NCBI GenBank assembly: GCA_019925095.2
Contig: CM034407.1
Location: 6,946,710 to 7,010,709 of the forward strand
Source of the DNA: Dendrolimus kikuchii
Lineage: Eukaryota > Arthropoda > Insecta > Lepidoptera > Lasiocampidae
Reading direction: 5' to 3'
DNA length: 64,000 nt
The position numbers and the translations under genes are program-made. The notes beneath the pieces are model-generated. The model did no database searches, was not told the origin of the DNA, and was given only the letters and a program-made list of their open reading frames with translations. Positions 1 to 11,500 of the stretch are shown here, in pieces; within the stretch, counting starts at the first letter, position 1, and every line of letters starts with the position of its first letter.

Positions 1-215
1 GTGCTAGAGGTGACCTATCGCGACATTTTAAAGTTGCTCAAGGCATTGACAGTCACGTAGGGTATGGCGGCGAAAAACTAACACCAACACGTTTAAATAG
101 ATGTTTAATCTATGCACTAATATACAACATGTGAAAGTGTGCGTTAGTTTGTCCATTTTTCATGGCCTCGAGAGTGAACCGATTATTATAAAAGTTGTGT
201 GTATATAATATTTAT

Positions 216-268
216 GTGGTATATGTATATACCTGTGGTATATGTATATACCTGTGGTATATATATAG
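216..268. repeat. 19-bp tandem repeat, about 2.8 copies
   Basis: The unit gtggtatatgtatatacct is repeated twice exactly (216-234, 235-253) and then partly (254-268). It creates a short open frame that I do not regard as coding. Confidence 0.8.
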
Positions 269-400
269 TCACCCAGGACACGGATTTCATATTCATATCT
301 TATTACCCGTGCAAGATATCCACATAGTTCATTTCGATATCTTATTACACGAAAATCTATATTATAAAATTCTGAACATGTCGTGTCTGTACACTGACGC

Positions 401-735
401 TATTAAAAACTGGAATAGACTATATAAACGACGGAGAACACGATGCAACTTTTTTACAGTTCTTGCCAGTTTGTTCGGGATTCACGTAAAAACTACTGAG
501 CCGATTTGGATGCGGTTTTCGCTGATCGACAGCAAATTAATTAATGATTATTTACCGCTTCCTGGAAATTTTCCAGGAAGCGGTTTGAAGTTGTTCGGGT
601 GCACATAAAAAAATGGCTTTTTCCGACACAATTGTCACTAAAACGATAGCTTACATTCTTTTTTAAATGCTATGATACTTTGTATCCCGGGAAGTTCAAG
701 TCAAGCGTCGACGAGGTCGCGGGCATATCCCAGTA
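401..735 (+). mobile_element. Helitron-like fragment, copy 1
   Basis: It shares block after block with 25599-26094: the stretch around tggaatagactatataaacg, the phrase aaaactactg-GCCGATTT, an internal inverted repeat around the Cctggaaattttccagg core (562-582), and an end reading gaCGAgGTCGCGGGCATAt. The terminal CTAG seen in the second copy is CCAG here. The class assignment rests on that end and is inference. Confidence 0.5.
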
Positions 736-1257
736 TATAATAAAATTTCTATTTGATTCCTAAAAACTTATTATAATCCATTACGACGCTTCGGAGCCTG
801 TTGACAACACCACCAACAACATTAAATGACACATGTACTTTAAAAACGGCCTTTCATTATTAGGCCTCGTATAAATAACTGTTTACACTTAAATTCTGCC
901 ATTTAAAATTACAAAGAGATACTTCTAATTTATTTGTTGAATGTAGATTTCAGAGAGCAACAACCGTAATAAAATCGGTTGCAACAAATAAGCTATTTCA
1001 CAGCATGCGTGTGCGCACCGAACAACAATGACTGCGACGTTGCCGTTATGCGTTTCGGTTTTCGCGTTGCCGACAATGGATTCTGCCTAACGGTGCTCTG
1101 GTCGCGACATTTCACGATTGGCCCCGCTGACGACGAACAAGCGCGATTTATCTAATGCCGAAGCAACCTTTTGAAACACGCTTTGATCCAGAACTGTTCG
1201 TGATCCTAACAAAAAGGAAGCGAATGTAATTTATTGCTCAATTAACTAATGTCACAA

Positions 1258-1600
1258 TACACATACATATTATCACGCCTATTTCCCATAGGGGTAGGCA
1301 GTCAATGGATTTCCACTTTCTGCATTGTAATCATATGATCATGGTAAACCCATCGCGGTCTACGGACACAACTCTAAGATGCACACTGTTATACTTGTGT
1401 TGCCAGGTCTCCTTTCATCTATTCTCTCTACATTCCAAATCACCTTAACATCCCTTTCTCAACTCTTGTTATTACATCTCCTTTCAACCCACTGTTCTTC
1501 AACTTCTACTTCTCATAGCTCTCATTTCTACTGCACATTTAATGTCACAAAGATTACAATTTATAAGTGCTGGTCTGTTTAATTTTTTCATTCAAATCTT
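1258..1600 (-). mobile_element. RTE-like LINE 3' tail (second subfamily)
   Basis: The left edge reads acatacatattatcacgcc followed by tttcccataggggtaggcag. On the minus strand this is the same type of ending seen at 35150-35186, where a final LINE codon block runs into tatgtatgt repeats. It is a degraded, 5'-truncated copy, and its right border is not sharp. Confidence 0.5.
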
Positions 1601-2320
1601 GATTCTGTGACCATAGTCAGTGGCGTCTATGTAGTTGGCACCGCCGACACTGCTATTCTATGAATTTCCATGTATAATATACACACCAAGATGATTGTAA
1701 CAAAAAGGAAGTGAATGTAATTTATTGTTCCATTAATCAATGTCACAAAGATTAAGTTAAATACAGTTTAATAATTTACAAGTGCAATGAATGAAAAATG
1801 ATACTACCCAAAACTAAAAAAAAAACCAGCCCATTAAAAATATTCACACATTAACATAACATAACAACTTCAACTATGCTGGGATTTTGTATTTTAATAA
1901 CATTCATTTGCCTTGTGACTGGTAAAAATTTGGGCATGGACTGCATACAATTAATATCAATTTTGTACCAATACTAAGAAAAGCATGGATGGAAAAATAA
2001 AAAAACTTGGCAAAGATTTTTTTGCTTCCTTAATTGTATGATAATAGGGTTGTTGGGTGAGTTTCCCAACCGCACTGTTCTTCTAAAAGACCTCTATATT
2101 TCATAAGATTTTTTTTGATTCAAGTGCCTTGTTGATGATTAATTCTCATTATAACAATAATGAGAATTAATCACTGATTAATTAAATATTGTAGCCAAAA
2201 ATGAATAGTCGCTAGTGAGAGTACATATTATAAATGTGGTAGCAGACTGATGCACTCAGGATTCAGCCAGTTGACTAACAAATGATCTGATACAGTTTTT
2301 ATTATCTTACATAACACCAA

Positions 2321-2334
2321 GTCTACCTACATTA
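2321..2334. repeat. Target-site duplication, left
   Basis: gtctacctacatta (14 bp) is identical to 4291-4304 and flanks the LINE at 2335-4290. Confidence 0.95.
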
Positions 2335-3942
2335 CCCGGTGGAAGACCGGCAAACTGGTCTCTCGTCCGGCACCTCGGAGAAGAAGGGCCGGATCTGGCG
2401 GAGAACCAGTTCGGTTTCCGCCAGGGGCGCTCCACTGTGGACGCCATACGCCGTGTAAAGAGCCAGGCGGAGGAAGCGATCTCCCAGGGCGGGGTGCTGT
2501 TGGCGGTGTCTCTCGACATCGCCAACGCCTTCAACTCCCTGCCCTGGAGCTGCATCAAGGAGGCACTCCGCTACCACGGGGTGCCGACCTACCTCCGCAG
2601 AGTCATCGGTGACTACCTCTCGGTGAGGGCCGTCGTATACCCGGGTCAGCTAGCCAGCTGGGGTCGGCGAGAAATGACGTGCGGTGTTCCGCAGGGGTCG
2701 GTGCTGGGCCCGCTCCTGTGGAACATCGCATACGATTGGACCATACGCGGTGCGGTCCTCCACGGTGTCAGCATCACGTGTTACGCCGATGACACGTTGG
2801 TTGCGGCCCGTGGACGGACCCACCGGCAGGCGGGCCTACTGGCCACTGCTGGGGTTGCGCACGTAATCGATAGGATCCGGCGACTCGGTCTGGAGGTGGC
2901 CTTCCACAAGTCCGAGGCTGTGGTGTTCCACGGGCCTCGGAACAAGCCACCTCCGGGCTTGAGTATCACAGTGGGAGGCACCACCATCGGCGTCGGGACG
3001 ACGATGAAATATCTCGGACTCGTCCTCGACAGCCGATGGGAGTTTTCGGCACACTTCAAGCGACTGGCCCCCAGGCTCATGGGGGCAGCCGGCGCCCTAT
3101 CACGGCTCGTCCCCAATGTGGGGGGGCCCGGCGCGCCGTGCCGAAAACTCTATGAGGGGGTCGTACGATCCATGGCCCTATACGGGGCCCCGATATGGGC
3201 GGAGTCCCTGACGGCCAAGAACGCCGCGTTGCTGCGACGTCCGCAGCGCGTGCTGGCCGTCAGGGCTATAAGGGGGTATCGTACGATCTCCTTCGAGGCG
3301 GCCTCCCTCCTAGCCGGATCCCCACCATGGGACCTAGAGGCGCGCGTCCTTGCGGCCGTGTACGATTGGCGCAAGGACGCCCTCAGTCGGGACTTCCGTC
3401 CTGCGCCTCGGGAAATCGAGGCTAAAAGGGCGGAGTTCCGGCAGGATCTCATGGTGGGATGGCGGAACCGACTTGCGCACCCCAGCGCCGGTCATAGGAC
3501 CATAGAGGCAGTAAGGCCCGTCCTGCCACAATGGATTGACCGGAGGCACGGCACCCTGACGTTCCGCCAGACGCAGGTACTGACCGGGCACGGCTGCTTC
3601 GGCCGGTACCTGTGTCGGATAGGGCGTGAGTCGTCGTCAGGGTGCCAGCACTGCAGTGCCAGCGTCGAGGACACGGCGTTGCACACTCTGCAGGAGTGTC
3701 CAGCCTGGGATGGGGAGCGCCGTGTCCTCGGCGCAAACATCGGACCAGACCTGTCGCTCCCGGCCGTGGTCCAGGCCATGGTCGGGGGCCAACCTGAATG
3801 GGACGCCGTCGCCTCCTTTTGCGAGGCAGTCATGTCCGCAAAGGAGGCGGCGGAGCGGGAGAGAGAGCGAGCAGCCGCGCTCCTCTCCCGCCGCAATAAC
3901 CGGTCTCGGCGCCGGAGGAATACGGACCTCCGGCCGCCATGA
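2335..3942 (+). CDS. LINE ORF2 C-terminal part (reverse transcriptase), 5'-truncated
   Basis: The frame is open from the very first base of the element, so no native start codon is present; the GTG at 2437 is internal. The visible part has the RT block QFGFRQGRSTVDAI, a catalytic Asp in SLDIANAF, the GVPQGSVLGP block, and the YADD catalytic motif at 2782-2793. Downstream is a thumb-like region and a C-terminal CCHC zinc knuckle (C-x2-C ... H ... C, 3643-3699), followed by an Arg-rich end. About 535 codons survive. The N-terminal endonuclease and ORF1 are missing, so the copy is not autonomous. There are no internal stops or frameshifts. Related 3' UTR ends occur at 16154-16480 and 60000-60330. 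Confidence 0.9.
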   Translation, partial: PGGRPANWSLVRHLGEEGPDLAENQFGFRQGRSTVDAIRRVKSQAEEAISQGGVLLAVSLDIANAFNSLPWSCIKEALRYHGVPTYLRRVIGDYLSVRAVVYPGQLASWGRREMTCGVPQGSVLGPLLWNIAYDWTIRGAVLHGVSITCYADDTLVAARGRTHRQAGLLATAGVAHVIDRIRRLGLEVAFHKSEAVVFHGPRNKPPPGLSITVGGTTIGVGTTMKYLGLVLDSRWEFSAHFKRLAPRLMGAAGALSRLVPNVGGPGAPCRKLYEGVVRSMALYGAPIWAESLTAKNAALLRRPQRVLAVRAIRGYRTISFEAASLLAGSPPWDLEARVLAAVYDWRKDALSRDFRPAPREIEAKRAEFRQDLMVGWRNRLAHPSAGHRTIEAVRPVLPQWIDRRHGTLTFRQTQVLTGHGCFGRYLCRIGRESSSGCQHCSASVEDTALHTLQECPAWDGERRVLGANIGPDLSLPAVVQAMVGGQPEWDAVASFCEAVMSAKEAAERERERAAALLSRRNNRSRRRRNTDLRPP

Positions 3943-4253
3943 ACGCGCGGCGCGGGTGACGGTCAGGGGAGGCTATAAGGCCGTCACCCGCATCTAAGGC
4001 CGCCGAGTAGGGGGCGCGTCAGTGCCCGCGCGCGCCCCTCAATTATGAGTACGGAGAGGCCTGCCCCAGTGCTGGGGTGGGCCCACGCCAGCCGGGGTCG
4101 CGGAAGAAAAGCTCACGCATATCCCGTGACCCCGGCTCATGGCGTCAGGTGGCACCAAGGGGTTTTAGTGGGTATTCCGGCTCCTCTAGCCGGCGAGTCC
4201 CACACTCCCCCGCCGAAGTCTCCCCGGCGGGGGGTCCGCAAACGGATTTCCCC

Positions 4254-4290
<37 letters not shown>
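2335..4290 (+). mobile_element. 5'-truncated R1-clade-like LINE with poly(A)
   Basis: The element is much richer in GC than its AT-rich surroundings and is bounded by a perfect 14-bp TSD. It starts inside the reverse transcriptase domain, runs through the end of ORF2 (stop at 3940-3942), a 3' UTR of about 310 bp, and a tail of over 30 A ending at 4290. The intact TSD, long pure A tail and open frame point to a young insertion. Truncation at the 5' end is the usual result of target-primed reverse transcription. R1-clade assignment comes from the RT and C-terminal motifs. The site is not rDNA, so it is not a site-specific R1 copy. Confidence 0.9.
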
Positions 4291-4294
<4 letters not shown>

Positions 4295-4304
4295 ACCTAC
4301 ATTA
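4291..4304. repeat. Target-site duplication, right
   Basis: Second copy of gtctacctacatta, directly after the A tail. Confidence 0.95.
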
Positions 4305-4673
4305 TGTACAAGTAATACAAGTTAAGATATTGTTTCTTTAACCCCTAGAACGTTGGACTTTTTTTTTCATCAAATGATGTAAACAATAAAAAATATTATA
4401 TTCATAAAATATAATATTTTTTATTAATTTAAATAAACTTTTCAGTTGAATTCTTTATTTTATTTCACAGAACACATGACCAGTGCCAAAATTCGGAATT
4501 TTACCATTGCCCAACAGTGGGTATGCAAACTGAGAGTAGGTAGCTAAAAAGTTCACTACAAAGTTGGTTGTTTACAAAAATATCAGATTTTAATTATTTA
4601 AACACTAGAATACTGATTCTAATAATACAAATTAAGATTTCTTAGAATAGAATTAATTCTAAGAATACTAATT

Positions 4674-4951
4674 CCTGCGGCTGGGCGGCCTGTAGTAAGA
4701 GGCGACAAAACAACTCACAGCCAGGTGGTTGGGCACTTGCCCAACTGGATGGCTACCACCCCTGGCCTATGTATGCCGTCATAACAACCTTGACTTGTGT
4801 TCTGGCATCAGTGGTCAGGTTCCAGTTTCACCTTTAAGGGCGGCAACACATTGGCAGGACCTCTGTGGTATTGCCAATGTCCTTCAGTGATGATAACCAC
4901 TTTCTATCACAGTTAGGTCGTCAGCCTGTCTGCTGTGCTTCAGCGATTAAA
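4674..4951 (+). mobile_element. SINE-like retroposon, family S1 (A tail right)
   Basis: It begins ttcctgcggctgggcggcc and contains the shared phrases taagaggcgacaaaacaac, ccaggtggttgggcacttg and ggctaccacccctgg. It ends in gcgattaaaaaaaaaact. It is the most complete plus-oriented copy of a family seen about a dozen times here. Confidence 0.75.
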
Positions 4952-6077
4952 AAAAAAACTATGAATTTTATGTGAAAAGTCTTAATTACCCAATAATTAC
5001 ACAATGTCTCTAACTTTAAAGAAGTAATAAAGCACTTTAAATGCAGGTGTAGTATAAGTTTTTTTTAGAGATGTTTAATAGATATGGGAAAGATGTTACT
5101 GCCAGACAATAACTGAATACCAATAAACACAGCATTAGATAATAATTCTTTGAAGTTATTTTAGAATATTGAGAATGTAATAATTAATTTAATGTTAAAG
5201 TTATTGTTATTAGCATTTATAATTTGGCCTTATTGTAGAATTTATTTAACTAACAATGAATTACAGAACATAAATAAAATAAAAAAAATACCCAGAATCC
5301 CTTTGCACCATGCTGCAAAGAACTTAATTGTCTAAAAGTAATTTTAAGTGCAAGAGTACATATTTAGATAATGTGTTTATTCCAATAGCTTTATAAGAAT
5401 GTAACCTATTCATAATATAAAGTTTTACAGTTGTTTTTTCTGTTAATAAATAGAGGTTGTCTTGTAATATTGAATAAAAAATATGCATTCTCCAATCTTC
5501 CCGTCATTTGGAAACTGTCTTATAGGTATATCACATTATGTTTTTATCCCTTTTAGTTATCAGGATTTCTTTTTTGGTTCCTGAAGCAGTTAATAAAGTT
5601 ATTTATATTTAAATTAAACTAAAATTAGAACTTTTAGAAGATATATGCTTCTAACTGAGCACATGGTAAATATTACATGATATTTAGGTTAGGCTAGTCA
5701 ACATTGCAACAGAATGTAAACAAAATAGATCCCAAGATACTTATTGACTTTATAAATGCTAATCACATGTTAATTCCAAACAATGTAACATTTTAAAATG
5801 CATCGTCATGACGTAGTTTCAAGCTAAGAAATAATTACGATAAAAGAAACGTTGATCAGCCACGTGATGACTATAAAATAAGAATCCAATTAGTATAGGA
5901 ATGGAAACAGCTAAAAATAATCAGCATCAGATGTTTTCTACATGTTTGAGACCTCCAAAATGCAACGGCAAGTAATCAACACCAAGTTATATTTATACCA
6001 AGGTAACACCCAGGTAATATACGTATGTAAAAGCCCTTATTAGTATTTTTAAGGAGAAATTAAAAAAGGTTATTAGA

Positions 6078-6230
6078 AACTCACACGTTGCAAATGTTCG
6101 TTTCCTATCGCTCACGTAGAAAGCAATCAACCGACACCGAACGTCGGCGGGAACCAGTATTTTTCCACACGGTTATCGCCACACAGCCCCCACAGAAACT
6201 TAACAAGGACTTTCCTCACCTTTCTAAGTG
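6078..6230 (-). promoter_or_regulatory. Possible CpG-rich first exon or promoter, minus strand
   Basis: The interval is unusually CpG-rich for the region. On the minus strand it ends in a good splice donor (cgt|gtgagt, near 6080-6086). No downstream exon is found between 1 and 6000, so a gene would have to continue beyond the left edge. This is speculative. Confidence 0.2.
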
Positions 6231-7399
6231 AAATTTCTTATAGTACGATCCCACTATCATGCTGAAAGAAGCACACGAAAGCGGACAAAGGGTCATTCAA
6301 AACACAGCCATTTTGAAACCGTCTACAAAATGTTACGTGTACAGAGTTTTACGGGTCGAAAGAGTATAGGAAATTTATCCGTTTGCACTCATTTTGTTTT
6401 TTTAGCACAATAAAAACTATCACTAAACATTTCACACACTTTTGAGTATGTTTTCACTTCATACTTTCGCACACACCCGTTTACGTCGCACAATGTCGCT
6501 CTCAGACGAAGCGACGAACTCACACGAAGTGAGCTACGATTGCATGACATACGCGAGTGACGTAGCTGTGTTGCAAGATAGGTAGAGTAAAATTCTACCT
6601 TTGGTATTACAGCTAGAAGACGTATTTGAGAATCTTCCGCTATAATTATTGACCCGAATAAATTGGCGATATAGTAAAACATAACTGTCAGAACACAGCT
6701 CGCATTATACTTTCGAATATATTACTTTAAAATAAATTGATACTTATTTAAAATATTTTAGTTACATGTACACAAAGCATTGTTTACTTTAACATTCTAT
6801 ATTATAGAATAAGTTAGCAGTGGGTAACCTACTAAAATTCCAAAAAATTAACCTTCCTAATGATAGTTCATAAGCCGGCTAAAAAACCACTTAATGGTTT
6901 TTTGTTTAATGGGCGAATGGCTCGCCAACCGGCAACCGACGGCAGATGGCTAAACCATCAACTTATCGGTTTTATTCGACAACCATTAGCTAGTTGGCGA
7001 AGTGGTTCATTACTTAACAGTGCATATTTTGTGAACAAGCGCTACTTAGCTAGCTTTCAAAATAACTAGCCACTTCTAGATGAGTCAGTTGCTAATAAAT
7101 ATCGATCATAGTTAAAATTATTTCATTTCTCCTTCTAATTCTCTTTATTTTTTAGTAATACTGGAATAATACTAAACATATAACCAACAACTTGTTAAAA
7201 TAGGTTTACTACACTGCTACAATCACGATTTAAAGAATTTGGGAAAGTGAGTGTTTATACGTAAATTACGTTTTTAACTTTGCAGATAATTTCTTGTACG
7301 CCTTTCAATTAACCCACTTTTCATTTACTCTAATAAGGCTTTCGTTTGATCAGGAAATATCTTGAAAATAATTAAATATATTAATGGAAAACGGTACAT

Positions 7400-7690
7400 T
7401 TATATTTACATAGTAAAAACAAAGTCACTTTCCGCGTCTGTCTATCTATATATCCGCTAACTCCTTTTAAACCACGCAATGGATTTTTAAGTGGTTTTCA
7501 TCATCATTTACTTTTTTATTCAAGGAAGGTTATACGTATATATATATATATATATATATACTAGCTTTAGCCCATGGCTTCGTTCGCAATAAATAACCTA
7601 ATTAACTTTTTAAGTAAGTAAAATATAACTACTACCCAGGATTTGTCCCGCGGCGCAGCTGCGGTGAATGATCCAGATACTATACAATAA
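7400..7690 (-). mobile_element. Helitron-like fragment
   Basis: 7400-7530 matches 38775-38890, and 7561-7680 matches 38895-38995. The phrase tactagctttagcccatggc is, on the minus strand, an end in GCTAG-TA of Helitron type. A (TA)n tract at about 7538-7561 sits between the two blocks. Confidence 0.45.
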
Positions 7691-8203
7691 AAGATATCTC
7701 GAACAAAATTTATTTGAATAATAAATTTATGAAGCCCCAGTTATGCTTGGCTTGGTAAAATATGTCCTTGTGGAAAAAAATACCAAACAATAAACCTTAT
7801 TTAAGATTTACATCAATAAGAATTTACTTGCTATAAATAATAAAACAGTAGAATTATCAGCGGTTTGGCAACATTATACTGTAAATGGCTTCTCTCTCCC
7901 CCTTCTCCCCTCACTATGACATGTTAAATGAATGTTACCCTTTGGAAAATAACCATAGTCCAGTATCCATAGTAGTTTGTGCCATAGTCATTATATAATT
8001 AAGGTAGATGTGTTAATAATTAGTTTTCTAAAAAATTATAAGAATTTTACTGTTTAAAGTAACAAGCGTATTATTATTGTAATAGGAATTGAAATAGAAA
8101 ATAATGTATAACAAAATTTCATGAACAGCAGAGACATCACGTGCTTAACCACATTAAACTTAATTTTATATTGTCTATGATCATGCGCGCGTTATTCAAT
8201 TTT

Positions 8204-8216
8204 GTTGCTTAGCAAC
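8204..8216. promoter_or_regulatory. RFX X-box palindrome upstream of the KIAA1549-like gene
   Basis: GTTGCTTAGCAAC is two perfect inverted half-sites, GTTGC and GCAAC, separated by 3 bp, and is followed by a further GCAAC at 8222-8226. This is the form bound by RFX transcription factors in promoters of ciliary genes. It lies 268 bp upstream of the ATG at 8484, within the usual X-box distance. Binding itself is inferred. Confidence 0.55.
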
Positions 8217-8483
8217 CATTTGCAACGCGCTGTTGAATTTTAGAATCACAGCAGTGTTTGCCCGATTTCATGAGATATAGGGTCTCACAATGAGTTACAT
8301 ACACTATAACTAATACGATAATAAACAGTTTATGTATTTTACAAGTTTTCATCATCATATAAAGCGTAGAAAATGTATTTTATTATATTTCGAACGCTTC
8401 CCATTTAAAGCGTCTGTTGTTTTTTAAATAATGTATCGAGTTTTATGAAATTCAATAATTAAAATTGTTAACAATTGAGAACC

Positions 8484-8568
8484 ATGAATCAAATAACCAT
8501 TTCGATAATATATTTCTTTTTTGTTTTCTCCTGCGTTTACGCTGAAGACTACGAGAACGACGATAAAA
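8484..8568 (+). CDS. Exon 1: signal peptide
   Basis: The ATG at 8484 opens a 20-residue hydrophobic leader ending VYA, then EDYENDDK. The donor gataaaa|gtaagt leaves phase 1. It is too short to stand alone, but it is a textbook first coding exon for a type I membrane protein, and its phase matches exon 2. Confidence 0.6.
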
Positions 8569-11500
8569 GTAAGTTTTTTTACAGTGTTTTTTACACATAC
8601 ATACATACATACATAACTTCACGCCAGTTCCCTCGCGGGGTAGGTACGAACAACAGAGTGCCATTTAGGCTTATTCTTACACACCTCACTTGCCTCTTTG
8701 ACAGTGTTTTTTAATAAATTTAAATGATTCACGAATATATCAACTATTAATTTCGTTGCTTATACCACAGATATATACTGTGTAACTTTAATAAAAGAAT
8801 TTTACATTCCTATGGTCTTGTTCATAGAGAGTTAGAGTAAGTTTGAACGCTTTTTTTATGGTTCTTAAAGAAGCGTTCAAACTTACTCTAACTTTATGAA
8901 TAATACCGATAAAATTTAAGTTTATTGGCCACCCAAATAAGAAAACTTGCAGATGTGCAATTATTTCATTCTCAAGGAGGTCTTAGCCAAAGCTGCCAAG
9001 AAGGAACAAACACCCTGACAAACATCAAAATAAACTTTTTTTAATTCGCCAGAACACACTTGCTGTTTGGCAAGGCTCTTAGTATCGTCTAGTTCTAAGT
9101 TAATATTAAGTGTAGTATAATACAATTGTAGGTAAACATATTATAAAAAATAAACTTCTAATTAAAGTAAATAACATTTTATGTACATGCTATATATATA
9201 TAAGACTAACAATAATAATTGTAAATGAAGTTGAAGTCTAGGTATAAGCGTATTCTTGTAATATAATGACAGCGACAGCTCAGGAATAAGTCGGGGCAAT
9301 GGTCGTCATTGCTCTGACTTATTCCTTTTCCCGACATCCTCTACAACTTTAGTGGACTGTTTCCAGACACGACCTGGTATCTCTTCCAGTCAGCATCTCA
9401 CAAATGAATCTCCGTAAACTTTATTTTCGTTGCCGATTCCAGGTCGTGTCTGGCGACACCGTACTTTGGGCAGTCCAGCAGTAAATGCTGGATTGTTTCC
9501 GATACAATCGAATCACATACACATGCTGGATTTTCCTTACATTTAATTCGGTAAAGCTACGCTGCGAAACCGCCGCGTCCCGTCACTGTTTGCCTTAACA
9601 TAGGGGTTAACTTTTACAGGGGTCCTCCAGCACCTGGGGAGCGGAGAATCAAACCCCTGTTGACGAAGTGAGTTTGCCTCTCCCGGGGCATTCTCAAGCA
9701 CTGATGCGCAGGATTACTGTGGGCGTAACTACGTTCTAAGTCTCACGCTATTCCTACCATGAGCGCGGGGCACATGGGAGGAAGGGGGTTTTAGTGGAGT
9801 ATTAGCCCAGGGCTTACCTCTTTAATAGGGGTACCTTGCTGAGTCTCCACATAAGTCTGTTATCTGCGCTATCTTCAGTGGATAACTCTCATTGCTTTGG
9901 TCTAATCCCAGTAAAGAACCCGGTAGTTTACGAAGTGTATTGCCTGCCTCAAAAAAAAGAGGTTAACTTTATTTTCTTTATTAACGCATAAGCACTCATG
10001 GCATCCGGCAGGAATAATTGGTTACTGCTCCGGTGGTTCCCACTGTGTACCGTTTAGCCTATTTTAATACACTTTCTTTTCGAATCTCGGCTTTTATGTG
10101 CGACAGTAGACATCGGCCATACGCTGCTGTTTCTATAGTTTGCTGCGCTGCAGATTGGGTTACATCAAAATGTTAATGGTAATATTTCTGAAAACTTATC
10201 TAAACTTCACTTAAATCAAATAGCTTTTCAATGCTCAAAAGTGTGCTTCTTTAAGAACCTTAAAGAAGCTTACTAACTTACTCTAACTCAATATGAATAA
10301 GAACGGAAGCCTTTAGCTAAATACAATTATTAATTAGAAATCCGCTTACTTATTTATAAACTAACTTCGAGGAATGCAGGGCTGGTGTAACATAAACCGA
10401 CTTTTGTTCTCGTGCTTATATACTCAATCCAAATGTTATGAACAAACAGGCGCAGCGAATGCGCAAATCGAGGTTAGCAATGTCTGAAACCCGAAAATTC
10501 TTTTCACGTGTCATCCGTAGTCCTGAAATGGGGAGGCCCGTGGGTTGTTTATTATTGCGATGAAAATTATGCGTTTTAGGCTATGTTGTTTCATATCTTT
10601 ATTAATAAGTATGTATATACTTTCCTTATTGCCGGTGGTTTTATTATTTTATTTTTTATTATATCTTTAGTAAAAAAATTACATTACAAAATAGTAGTAT
10701 GGCACCACTTAAACATACGAGGTTTCCGTGTGATACAACACACCCTCGTAATTACAGGAAAATACATTGTATCGTTTTCTCCATCGTTTCTATAGTCACG
10801 GTTACCATCACCTATGAACATTTGCAATACCAATACCCTTACCGATGTGCTGCCAGCCTCAAGAAGGAGTTAGGAACTTGACCACTAATGTCAGAACACA
10901 ACACAAGATTGTTATGGCAGCATAACTCTAAACCGAGGTAGTAGGCATCAAGACGGACAAATGCTCTCTCACTGAGGATTGTTTTGTCGCCTCTTATTAC
11001 AGGCCGTCCATCAACAATCCAATGTTCCCTTAGGTTATTTAATATTAGAGGGATCAATCAAATTAATTCAATTTGGTTGTATTCAATAACATCGATTGAT
11101 CCAAGTTTATGTTTGACTAAGTCATTTTGGTTTATTCATCCAAATTGAAATTCAGAAATTAAGCGTCTAGTAATGTCCCTCACCGTATCTGTATATACTG
11201 ATCCTGTACGCTACCATCAACAACATATAATTGCTAAACAGACAAACATGAGTTATCATAATCAATCAAATCTCTGTCACATCACGGTTCGGTGCTCTCT
11301 GTCCACCATAGACCACGCACCTCGCTTCCGGTGTACAACAATGCGCGCGCGCCGTCGTATAACAACCTCCATTGTGCCATTTAGGGCTATTATATGCCTT
11401 TTTGTTGCTCTTCTGTTGCCGAATGTGGTCAGTAGCCTGATTGGGAAACTCCTAATTATAAAATTAGGAATATATTTAAAACATTCCGCTTTTATCGCAC

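Larger units (their letters stand above)
1..2320. other. Gene-poor AT-rich flank
   Basis: I see no convincing exon. The stretch holds a short tandem repeat, a Helitron-like fragment and an RTE-type tail, listed separately. The interval 980-1170 is richer in CpG than its surroundings, but no open frame or splice structure supports an exon there. The rest is AT-rich unique-looking sequence. Confidence 0.5.
4305..8200. other. Intergenic AT-rich region
   Basis: Apart from the SINE-like copy at 4674-4951 and Helitron-like ends near 7400-7680 I recognise no genes. The CpG-rich stretches at 6100-6230 and 6430-6600 stand out from the AT-rich background. 6890-7060 is partly self-complementary and may be an unclassified MITE. 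Confidence 0.5.

Noticed and set aside
195..608. 137-codon ORF
   Set aside because: It runs through a tandem repeat and a Helitron-like fragment, starts at GTG, and shows low-complexity Tyr/Val content.
2307..3896. Several ORFs antisense or out of frame to the LINE
   Set aside because: Shadows of the GC-rich ORF2; only the 2335-3942 frame has RT motifs.
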